NCBI GenBank assembly: GCA_007120565.1
Contig: SKNK01000126.1
Coordinates: 1-8,557 of the forward strand
Direction: 5' to 3'
Origin: Nitriliruptoraceae bacterium
GTDB taxonomy: Bacteria > Actinomycetota > Nitriliruptoria > Nitriliruptorales > Nitriliruptoraceae
Length of the DNA stretch: 8,557 bases
Shown here piece after piece: positions 1 through 6,128 of this stretch (the first letter of the stretch is position 1; each line of letters opens with the position of its first letter). The translations under genes were made by a program, and so were the position numbers. The notes beneath the pieces were generated by a model. It was not told the DNA's origin and searched no databases. It was given only the letters and a program-made list of their open reading frames with translations.

Positions 1-13
1 CAGCCTGACCCCG

Positions 14-1816
14 TCAGACGTGACCGCCACCGAAGGCGAACTCGCGGTGGGCCTCGACCATCGAGCGGTAGCGGCCGGGGACCTCGAGGAGCTCGTCGTG
101 GGTGCCGACCTGCTGGATGCGGCCATCGTCGACGACGACGATGCGGTCGGCATCGCGGATCGTCGACAGCCGGTGTGCGACCACGAACGCGGTGCGGCCC
201 GCGAGCAGCCGGTCCACGGCTTCCTGCAGCAGCACCTCGGTGCTGGCGTCGACGTTGGAGGTCGCCTCGTCCAGCACCAGCACCCGCGGGTCGAGCACCA
301 GAGCCCGCGCGAAGGCCAGCAGCTGCCGCTGCCCGTTGGACAGACTCTCGCCGCGCTCGTGGATCGGGGTGTCGTAGCCCTGGGGCAGCGCCATGATGAA
401 GTCGTGGGCACGGACGGCCTTGGCCGCCGCGATCATCTGCTCATCGGTGGCGTCTGGTCGTCCGAAGCACAGGTTGTCGCGCACGGTGCGGGAGAACAGG
501 AACGGCTCCTGCACCACGACCGCCACCTGGCGTCGAAGGGAGTCCAGGGTGACGTCGCGCAGGTCGTGGCCGTCGATGCGGACGGTCCCGCTGGCGGGGT
601 CGTAGAACCGGGCGACGAGGTTGGTCAGGGTGGTCTTGCCGGCACCGGTCGGGCCGACCAACGCGACGGTCTCGCCGGCGTTGACGTGCAGGTCGACCTC
701 GTGGAGGACCGGCCGGCTGGGCCGGTAGGCGAAGGTGACCGCCTCGAAGGTGACCTCGCCTTCGATGGGCGGCAGCTCGATCGCGTCCTCGCGTTCCTCC
801 ACCTGCGGGTCGGTGTCGAGCACCCCGAAGATCCGGTCTGCGGAGGCCATCGCCGCCTGCATCAGGTTGTAGACGTTGCTGAGGTCACGGATCGGGTCGT
901 AGAACTGCTGCAGGTAGGCGATGAACGCCACCAGCACCCCGACGCTGATCGGGTCACCGGCGACGTCGCCGTAGATGGTCAGCACCCCGTACCAGATCAC
1001 CAGGCTGACGGCCATCGCGCTGGTCACCTCGACGGCCGGTGCCAGGAGCCCGGCGCGGCGGGCGGTGGTGATTGCGGCGTCGAGGTTGCGGTCGTTCACC
1101 TTGCTGAAGTGTGCCTCGTTGACGTCTTGCCGGGCGTGTGCCTGGACGTGACGGACCCCCGCGATCGACTCCTGCACGTTGGCGTAGATGTTGGCCATCG
1201 TGTCGCGCTCGTAGATGTTCGCTTCGCGGATCTTGCGGCGGAGCAACGCGACGGTGAGCATCACGACGGGCAGGGTCGCCAGCGACAGCAGAGCGAGCTG
1301 CGGGTGCATCACGAACATCGCGATCAGGATCCCGACGATCAGCAGCGACTCGCTGATACCGGCGATCAGCCCGTTGGCCAGGAACTCCTGGAGGTGTCGG
1401 ACGTCGCTGGTCAGCCGCGAGATGATCTTGCCCGTCGGCTGCGACTCGAAGAACCGGAACCCCAGCCGCTGCATGTGGCCGAACACGGTCCGGCGCATCC
1501 CGTACAGCACGTGCTGCCCCACCCACGACATCAGGAAGATGCGCTTGCGGTGGGTGAACAGGTAGATGCCGATCACCGCGAGGAACACCACCGAGAGGCG
1601 GACCAGCCCGGGGACGTCGCCCTGCTCGATGTAGCGGTCGATGCCGAGGTGGATCAGCCACGGGATCGCCACCTGCGCCGCCGAGCCGATCGTGATCAGC
1701 ACCAGCGCCGCCAGCATCCTGCCGCGGTAGGGACGGGCGAACCCGAGCAGCCGGCGGAAGTGGCGCCGGTCGAAGCGGGCTTCCTGCTCCTCGATCTCGA
1801 TCTCGATGCACGCCAT
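14..1816 (-). CDS. ABC exporter half-transporter, catalytically competent subunit
   Basis: This 600-residue protein has one six-helix ABC exporter membrane domain followed by one nucleotide-binding domain. It should sit in the cytoplasmic membrane and use ATP to export an unknown substrate. Hydrophobic segments lie roughly at residues 33-55, 70-90, 150-190 (two), 255-280 and 288-305. The ATPase motifs are Walker A GPTGAGKTT (388-396, Lys394), Q-loop Gln436, signature LSNGQ (492-496; the usual form is LSGGQ), Walker B LVLDEATS with Asp516 and catalytic Glu517, and switch His548. All catalytic residues are therefore present, but the signature motif departs from consensus. The ATG is preceded by AGGGAGG with a 7-base gap. 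The upstream partner's TAG stop lies inside that gap, so the two genes are probably translationally coupled. Family membership is very secure. The substrate (drug, lipid or peptide) cannot be read from the sequence. Confidence 0.95.
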   Translation of the reverse strand: MACIEIEIEEQEARFDRRHFRRLLGFARPYRGRMLAALVLITIGSAAQVAIPWLIHLGIDRYIEQGDVPGLVRLSVVFLAVIGIYLFTHRKRIFLMSWVGQHVLYGMRRTVFGHMQRLGFRFFESQPTGKIISRLTSDVRHLQEFLANGLIAGISESLLIVGILIAMFVMHPQLALLSLATLPVVMLTVALLRRKIREANIYERDTMANIYANVQESIAGVRHVQAHARQDVNEAHFSKVNDRNLDAAITTARRAGLLAPAVEVTSAMAVSLVIWYGVLTIYGDVAGDPISVGVLVAFIAYLQQFYDPIRDLSNVYNLMQAAMASADRIFGVLDTDPQVEEREDAIELPPIEGEVTFEAVTFAYRPSRPVLHEVDLHVNAGETVALVGPTGAGKTTLTNLVARFYDPASGTVRIDGHDLRDVTLDSLRRQVAVVVQEPFLFSRTVRDNLCFGRPDATDEQMIAAAKAVRAHDFIMALPQGYDTPIHERGESLSNGQRQLLAFARALVLDPRVLVLDEATSNVDASTEVLLQEAVDRLLAGRTAFVVAHRLSTIRDADRIVVVDDGRIQQVGTHDELLEVPGRYRSMVEAHREFAFGGGHV

Positions 1817-1818
1817 GG

Positions 1819-3723
1819 CTACGCCTCCCTCCCCCGGGCGGCACAGGCCACCTCGTCGTCGCCGTCCCCGAGCACCGAGGCGGCCTGGAGGGAGTACATG
1901 TCGGCGTAGCGTCCACCGAGGTCGATCAGTTGGTCGTGGTCGCCGAGTTCGACGATCCGACCACCTTCCATCACCGCGATGCGGTCGACGCCGCGCAGGG
2001 TCGACAGGCGCTGGGCGACGATGATCGTGGTCGCGTCACCGACCAGTTCCTCCAGGCCGCTCCAGATCGACCACTCCGTCTCGGTATCCAACGCTGAGGT
2101 GGCGTCGTCGATCAGCAGCACGTCTGGTCGCATGATCAGCGCCCGAGCGATCGCGATCCGCTGCCGCTGTCCACCGGACAGGCCGGCACCGCGTTCACCG
2201 ATGACGGTGCCGTACCCGTCGGCGAGGTTGGCGATGAACCCGTGGGCGTCGGCGCGACGGGCCGCGTCCTCGACCTCCTCGAGGGTGGCGTCGGGACGGC
2301 CATAGGCGATGTTCTCGAACACCGTGGTGGAGAACAGGTGGCTCTCCTGGTGGACGAGCGTGACCCGCCCGCGCAGCTCGGCCAGGGAGTAGTCGGTGAG
2401 GTCGTGGCCGCCAAGGCGCACCGTGCCGCTGCTGGGATCGTGGGCGCGGTTGATCAGGTGGACGAGGCTGCTCTTGCCCGCTCCGGTGGTCCCCACCACC
2501 GCGATCGTCTCGCCAGGGCGGACATCGAGGTCGATCCCACGCAGGACGTCCTGGCCGCCACGTTCGAGGTGGACGTCGTCGAAGGCGATGCTGCGTGGGT
2601 CCTCCGGGGAGACCGGGTCGTCGGGGTCGGTGACGATCGCCTGGCGGTCGAGCAGTCCGAAGATCCGGTCGGAGGCGCTCATGGTCTCGCCAGCGAGATC
2701 GATCAGCCCGTGGGCCTCCTTGATCGGGCCCATGATCCGGCTGAGGAACCCGTCGAAGGCGACCAGGGCGCCGATCGTCGCGCCACCGCCGATGACGACC
2801 AGGCCACCGCCGAGCAGCAGCACGCCCCGAGACAGCAGGACCCAGAAGTCCATCAGGGGCGCGTGCCGGGCACGGATCGCCGCGACGTTCAACTGACGAC
2901 CGAGCGCTTCGCGGTTCTCCAGGTCGAAACGTGCTTCCTCTGCATCTTCCTGGCCGTAGGAGCGCACGACCCGGATGCCGGTGATGTTCTCACTGAGCGA
3001 CTCGGACAGGGCGGCGTTCTGTTCGTGGACGGCGAGGAACGCGGGCTTGGCCTGGCGGCCGAAGCTGCGAACGGTGAGGTAGAGCGCCGGGCCGGTCAAC
3101 AGCATCAGGCCGGTCATGGGGATGTTGACGATCAGGCCCGCGACGATGATGGTCACGATCGTCACGACGATCCGCAGGCTGCTCAGCAGCCCGTGGCCCA
3201 TGAACCGACGCACCGCCTGCACATCGGTGCCGGTGCGCGAGAGCAGCTCACCGGTGGGGGTGTCCTCGTGGAAGCGCTGGTCGAGGTGGTGCAGGTGGGA
3301 GTACAGCTCGTCGCGGAGGTCGCGGACGACCCGTTCACCGATGGAGCGGCGCAGGACCGTCAGCCCGAACAGGGCGCCAGCCAGCAGCAGGCTGATGGCG
3401 ACGATCAGCCCGATCAGTGGCAGCAGCAGATGCACCTGGCCTTCAACGATGACCCGGTCGATCACCTGCATGATCACGATCGGGCGCAGCACGTCCAGCC
3501 CGGCGATGGCCAGCAGGTTGAGCGAGGCCACGACCACGCGCCAGCGGTACGGCGCGAGGTAGCGCAGCAGCCGACGCAACGTCTGCCACGCATCCGCACG
3601 CGCGAGGCGCCGCTCCTCGGAGGTGCGGGCCTGCTGCCGCCGCCGGATCGTCCCGTCGGGAGCGAACGGGTCATCGTCGGTGCGGGCGGTACGTCGATCG
3701 CGGGGGCGGGGGCTGCGCTGCAT
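1819..3723 (-). CDS. ABC exporter half-transporter, degenerate-site subunit
   Basis: This is an ABC exporter half-transporter of 634 residues from the ATG at 3723, or 639 from a GTG at 3738 (numbering below uses the longer form). A basic, hydrophilic N-terminal tail of about 50 residues precedes the helices (about 66-95, 104-128, 184-225, 296-330), and the nucleotide-binding domain follows. Walker A is GTTGAGKSS (416-424, Lys422), the Q-loop Gln is 464, and the signature is a perfect LSGGQ (520-524). Walker B reads LLIDDATSALD, with Asp545 where the catalytic Glu belongs, and Gln576 replaces the switch His. Such a subunit normally works only with a catalytic partner, here the gene 2 bases downstream. 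I prefer the ATG at 3723 because a 10-base match to the anti-Shine-Dalgarno complement (GAGGTGATCC) ends 8 bases before it, and the GTG lies inside that match. An in-frame stop just upstream of the GTG excludes longer forms. Confidence 0.94.
   Translation of the reverse strand: MQRSPRPRDRRTARTDDDPFAPDGTIRRRQQARTSEERRLARADAWQTLRRLLRYLAPYRWRVVVASLNLLAIAGLDVLRPIVIMQVIDRVIVEGQVHLLLPLIGLIVAISLLLAGALFGLTVLRRSIGERVVRDLRDELYSHLHHLDQRFHEDTPTGELLSRTGTDVQAVRRFMGHGLLSSLRIVVTIVTIIVAGLIVNIPMTGLMLLTGPALYLTVRSFGRQAKPAFLAVHEQNAALSESLSENITGIRVVRSYGQEDAEEARFDLENREALGRQLNVAAIRARHAPLMDFWVLLSRGVLLLGGGLVVIGGGATIGALVAFDGFLSRIMGPIKEAHGLIDLAGETMSASDRIFGLLDRQAIVTDPDDPVSPEDPRSIAFDDVHLERGGQDVLRGIDLDVRPGETIAVVGTTGAGKSSLVHLINRAHDPSSGTVRLGGHDLTDYSLAELRGRVTLVHQESHLFSTTVFENIAYGRPDATLEEVEDAARRADAHGFIANLADGYGTVIGERGAGLSGGQRQRIAIARALIMRPDVLLIDDATSALDTETEWSIWSGLEELVGDATTIIVAQRLSTLRGVDRIAVMEGGRIVELGDHDQLIDLGGRYADMYSLQAASVLGDGDDEVACAARGREA
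1824..1830 (-). promoter_or_regulatory. Shine-Dalgarno site of the downstream ABC gene
   Basis: On the minus strand AGGGAGG lies 7 bases before the ATG at 1816. It sits inside the last codons of the upstream ABC gene, whose TAG stop (1821-1819) falls between this site and the ATG. A ribosome finishing the first subunit is thus placed to start the second, which suits equal production of two partner subunits. Confidence 0.7.
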
Positions 3724-3731
3724 GCGGTGGA

Positions 3732-3741
3732 GGATCACCTC
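3732..3741 (-). promoter_or_regulatory. Shine-Dalgarno site that decides the ABC operon start
   Basis: GAGGTGATCC on the minus strand matches the complement of the 16S rRNA 3' end over 10 bases. It leaves 8 bases before the ATG at 3723. The competing GTG start (3738-3736) lies within this sequence and has no purine-rich site of its own upstream, so the ATG is favoured. The gap measured from the GAGG core to the ATG is long (14 bases), so the call is not certain. Confidence 0.55.
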
Positions 3742-3872
3742 GGGAGCTCAGGAGGGCGGCCAGACAACAGGCGGGCGCGAGCGCAACACGAGCGGGGACG
3801 GGCCGCTCAGGAGCGAGCCGTGAAGATCGATGCGGGGATCGATGCGCGCAGCCGACAGACCCACCAGGGGTA
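3742..3872. other. Leader region between methyltransferase relic and ABC operon
   Basis: About 130 bases lie between the stop of the decayed methyltransferase frame and the ABC ribosome-binding site. I see no convincing gene. The region contains a 10-bp direct repeat, described separately. At its upstream edge (minus strand 3896-3867) there is a weak promoter-like pair, TTGGCG and TACCCC with 18 bases between, which is too poor to call. If the ABC operon has its own promoter it should lie here or in the relic. Confidence 0.4.
3825..3846. repeat. 10-bp direct repeat, 12-bp period, upstream of ABC operon
   Basis: GATCGATGCG occurs at 3825-3834 and again at 3837-3846, separated by GG. Each copy includes the self-complementary ATCGAT. 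The pair lies just over 100 bases upstream of the ABC operon start. Two sites about one helical turn apart are compatible with an operator, but chance is possible in GC-rich DNA and the role is only an inference. Confidence 0.45.
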
Positions 3873-4404
3873 TCAGCCCCGGACGCGCATCGCCAACACG
3901 ACACCCCGCCCATCCGACGGTGAGGCTGCGATCGGGCGCCACGTGCGCGATCCAGCACCCTCAACCTCTCCTAGAGGGTCAGGCCACCGGATCGCCGCCA
4001 GCAGGGCTAGGTCCAGCTCACGCCACGGCACCTCGACGGTCCAGAAGCCGCAGGCGGCCAACTCCCGGCGATGTGCCTCGACGTCGAGGTAGGGCGGGCC
4101 CTCATCCCCGTCCGTGAGCCGCTCCTCGACCCGGAACCGGCGGTCGCGTTCGTCGGCGAGCGGGCCAAGCACGGGGTCGGTGGCCAAGGCCTCGCGATGG
4201 GGCCGCACTGACGACTCCCACGATCGTTGCGTCGTGCGGCGAGCGCCGAGATGGCGCCTGCTACCTCGCTGTCGCCGGGGAAGGCCGTGAAGTCGAGGTT
4301 CACCAGGACCCCACCCGGCGGGAGGAGTTCCGCGGCACGGCGGTAGACCTGGCGGGTGACCTCGTCGCCGATGCCGTGGAGGGTGGCGACGGTGACAGCA
4401 CGAG
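3873..4404 (-). pseudogene. Decayed SAM-dependent methyltransferase, C-terminal remnant
   Basis: Two minus-strand frames together read like the second half of a class I SAM-dependent methyltransferase. The first (from about 4404 to 4225) gives ATLHGIGDEVTRQVYRRAA, then LLPPGGVLVNLDF, which is the typical strand 4-5 region with its PPGG turn. The other (from about 4225 downward) gives SWESSVRPHREALATDP, LADERDRRFRVEERL, and a closing GFWTVEVPWRELDLALLAAIRW that resembles the C-terminal strands of this family. The frames join near 4219-4226 by what looks like one lost base. The N-terminal half with the GxGxG SAM-binding motif is absent: the remnant begins right at the acyltransferase stop, and its frame has a TAG a few codons upstream. 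The useful homology ends near 3975, and the frame runs on to a TGA at 3873. No active enzyme can come from this. An intact methyltransferase at 6129-6761 is a separate gene, not the missing half. Confidence 0.7.
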
Positions 4405-5859
4405 TTAGGGATCGTTGCTAGATCCTAGCGAGGAGCGGGTCACCACCTTGAGCAGGACCATGCCCGCGGCTAGGAGCGGGACGGTCGCCAGCGGGATACC
4501 GGCGAGGCGGTCGGGGTCGTAGACACCCTCGGTGAGCAGGATGTAGAGCCCACCGGCGGTCGCGGCGATGCCAAGCGCGGTCCGCAGCGCACCTCCCGGT
4601 CCCGGCTCGCCGGCACTCTCGAGCTTGCGGAAGATCAGCACCAGCGGGATCAGGGCCAGACCGCACAGCGTGAGCCACACGGGACGGAGCAGCCACCACT
4701 GCGCGTCGATCTCGGTCGTCTGCGGCCACCAGCCCACCACGTGGGTGAGGGACGCCACCACGATCAGGGCCGTCATGTGCCAGAGGAAGATCGTGATGAT
4801 CACCGAACCGATCACCGCGACGCCGGCCCACACCACCGGACGGCGGTGCAGCCAACGGTCGGCTCGTCCGCGCAGGCTCAGCACGATCCCGACCTGCATG
4901 ATGGTCAGCGCCACCATGGCCAGCGTCGGCGGGGTTGCGTTGGAGTCGGCGTCGGCCAGCAGGCCGACCATGCTCACGGGGTAGTCCAACAACCACACGA
5001 GCAGAACCGCTGCGCCGAAACCGCCCCACGCGAGGTGGAGGCTGCGTGGCCATCCGGGCAGCCGCCCGTCGGCCCACAGGTAGCCCAACTGGTGGGCGAT
5101 GCCGAAGACCAGCAGGTAGTTGAGTTCGCCGACGATGGGGACCTCGGCGCGCTCGAGCGCATCGACCACCCCCACGAGCACGACAGCCCCCAGGATTAGG
5201 GGAACCCCCGCCCGTCGGTGCAGCCACATCGAGGCAGGCGCCAACACGATCACCAGCAGGTAGACGACCAGGAACCACAGCGGCACGAAGGCGGACTCGG
5301 TCGCGAGTTCCACCAACCCGACCTCGACCCCCATCCAGGACATCGCGGGTCCCATCGACAGCCACAGCACCAGGAGCGGCAGGGTGGGAAGCAGGAGCCG
5401 GCGCGCCCGCTTCTGGATCCAGGCCGAGGAGGACTGGCCCCGCTCCCGAGCACGCCGCAGCGAGTCGGCGTTGACGAGACCGCCGACGAGGAAGAACAGC
5501 GGCATCACCTGTACGACCCAGGTCGCCAGCTGTGTCCATGGTTCGACGACCAGGATCTGGGTCGCATCGACCTCGCCATCGTCGACGATGACCACCGCCG
5601 CGATCCAGTGCCCGAGCACCACCACCAGGATCGCCAGGACCCGGATCAGGTCGGCGTAGCGATCCCGCTCCTCTGGGGTCTGCGCGTCGACGTCCTCCGC
5701 AAGCTTGCGGAGCTTGTCGATCGGCGTGATGCGACCCTCGCGGATACCTCGACTCCCGGACTCGACGAGCGAAGCTGGACCCCGACCATGGTGGTCACCT
5801 CGCGCGACCCGTGAGCCGTCCGAACGGCCGGGGCGCTGGCCTGCGTACCCTCGCCGCAT
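4405..5859 (-). CDS. Membrane acyltransferase, AT3 family
   Basis: This is a polytopic membrane protein of the acyltransferase-3 family, which moves acyl groups such as acetyl onto cell-surface sugars, lipids or antibiotics; the acceptor here is unknown. From the ATG at 5859 it is 484 residues. A polar N-terminus of about 65 residues leads into RDRYADLIRVLAILVVVLGHW, which holds the family's Arg-x10-His pair (Arg73, His84) at the first helix. MPLFFLVGGLVNA (119-131) and an RxxR element (Arg151-Arg154, before LLLP) follow, then about ten hydrophobic segments to residue 472. No soluble SGNH domain is attached. The start is doubtful: the ATG at 5859 has no Shine-Dalgarno site and shares CATG with the divergent gene, and no other ATG, GTG or TTG lies in frame before the first helix. 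A well-placed AGGTGA-ATG at 5800-5787 is out of frame by one base. The stop abuts the methyltransferase relic. Confidence 0.85.
   Translation of the reverse strand: MRRGYAGQRPGRSDGSRVARGDHHGRGPASLVESGSRGIREGRITPIDKLRKLAEDVDAQTPEERDRYADLIRVLAILVVVLGHWIAAVVIVDDGEVDATQILVVEPWTQLATWVVQVMPLFFLVGGLVNADSLRRARERGQSSSAWIQKRARRLLLPTLPLLVLWLSMGPAMSWMGVEVGLVELATESAFVPLWFLVVYLLVIVLAPASMWLHRRAGVPLILGAVVLVGVVDALERAEVPIVGELNYLLVFGIAHQLGYLWADGRLPGWPRSLHLAWGGFGAAVLLVWLLDYPVSMVGLLADADSNATPPTLAMVALTIMQVGIVLSLRGRADRWLHRRPVVWAGVAVIGSVIITIFLWHMTALIVVASLTHVVGWWPQTTEIDAQWWLLRPVWLTLCGLALIPLVLIFRKLESAGEPGPGGALRTALGIAATAGGLYILLTEGVYDPDRLAGIPLATVPLLAAGMVLLKVVTRSSLGSSNDP
4417..4429. repeat. Short CTAG-containing inverted repeat at acyltransferase end
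   Basis: GCTAG-ATC-CTAGC is a perfect 5-bp inverted repeat around 3 bases. It lies inside the last codons of the acyltransferase, 10 bases before its stop and next to the methyltransferase truncation point. CTAG is often scarce in bacterial genomes, so two copies in 13 bases stand out. There is no T-run to make it a standard terminator. It may mark a rearrangement junction or be chance. Confidence 0.35.
5795..5800 (-). promoter_or_regulatory. Shine-Dalgarno-like site before an out-of-frame ATG
   Basis: AGGTGA on the minus strand stands 5 bases before an ATG at 5789-5787. This is the best initiation signal near the 5' end of the acyltransferase, yet the ATG is one base out of the acyltransferase frame. 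Either the site is accidental or a single-base indel between here and about 5710 separates it from its gene. Confidence 0.35.
5846..5851 (+). promoter_or_regulatory. Probable -10 element of a leaderless start
   Basis: TACCCT fits the TANNNT pattern of actinobacterial -10 boxes and ends 6 bases before the ATG at 5858. No Shine-Dalgarno sequence lies upstream of that ATG. The spacing would put the transcription start at or next to the A of the ATG, as in leaderless mRNAs. No clear -35 box is visible. Confidence 0.45.
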
Positions 5860-6079
5860 GGAACGTGGCATCGGGATGCTGATCGTCGCCATCGGCGTGC
5901 TGCTCGTGCTGGTCGGCGTGCTCGTATCGACCGGGGCTTTGAGCTGGTTCGGTCGCCTGCCGGGCGATGTCCGCTTCGAGAGTGGCTCGACCCGCGTGTT
6001 CCTGCCCATCACCTCGATGCTGATCGCCTCCGTGGTGCTCACGATCGTCATCAACGTGGTGCTGCGCCTCCTACGGTGA
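5858..6079 (+). CDS. Small DUF2905-like membrane protein
   Basis: This 73-residue protein matches the DUF2905 family in length and pattern. It has a hydrophobic helix (about 6-26), a connecting FGRLPGD motif (31-37) followed by a charged turn with Glu41 and Arg46, and a second hydrophobic helix (about 48-70). Both ends probably lie on the same side of the cytoplasmic membrane. No biochemical role is established for the family. Its ATG overlaps the only available ATG of the divergent acyltransferase (CATG at 5857-5860), and the TACCCT box 6 bases upstream suggests a leaderless message. The methyltransferase gene follows after 49 bases on the same strand. The frame stays open upstream to 5705, but that stretch lies antisense to the acyltransferase and lacks family resemblance. 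Confidence 0.82.
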   Translation: MERGIGMLIVAIGVLLVLVGVLVSTGALSWFGRLPGDVRFESGSTRVFLPITSMLIASVVLTIVINVVLRLLR

Positions 6080-6096
6080 GGCGACCGGTGAGGCGA
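6074..6096. repeat. 11-bp direct repeat, 12-bp period
   Basis: CGGTGAGGCGA occurs at 6074-6084 and 6086-6096, one base apart. The first copy contains the TGA stop of the DUF2905-like gene. The second lies in the spacer 19 to 29 bases upstream of the putative -10 box of the methyltransferase gene, so it overlaps where a -35 box would be. It could be a regulator site or a small local duplication. Confidence 0.5.
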
Positions 6097-6114
6097 TCCG
6101 CGGGGATGCCGCAG

Positions 6115-6120
6115 TAGGTT
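6115..6120 (+). promoter_or_regulatory. Possible -10 element of the methyltransferase gene
   Basis: TAGGTT fits TANNNT and ends 8 bases before the ATG at 6129. There is no good Shine-Dalgarno site at the right distance, so a leaderless or nearly leaderless message is the simplest reading. The fit is weaker than at 5846 because the spacing is slightly long and no -35 box is evident. Confidence 0.35.
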
Positions 6121-6128
6121 CCACCGCT

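Noticed and set aside
20..1909. 629-codon open frame on the plus strand opposite the ABC gene
   Set aside because: It is antisense to a gene with complete ABC motifs. Its product is rich in Asp, Val, Gln, His and Arg without domains, as expected from the mirror of GC-biased codons.
3867..3896. Promoter TTGGCG and TACCCC for the ABC operon
   Set aside because: The match is weak in both boxes with an 18-base spacer; such pairs arise often by chance.
3957..3979. Hairpin ACCCTC with GAGGGT and an 11-base loop as terminator of the relic
   Set aside because: The stem is only 6 bp, the loop is large and no T-run follows; the sequence can also pair another way (CCTCT with AGAGG).
2242..4092. 616-codon open frame on the plus strand opposite the other ABC gene and the relic
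   Set aside because: It has the same shadow effect, with low-complexity composition, no recognisable motif, and a true gene on the other strand.
5218..5814. 198-codon plus-strand open frame inside the acyltransferase
   Set aside because: It is antisense to clear transmembrane coding sequence; the product is polar His/Gln/Asp-rich and without family features.
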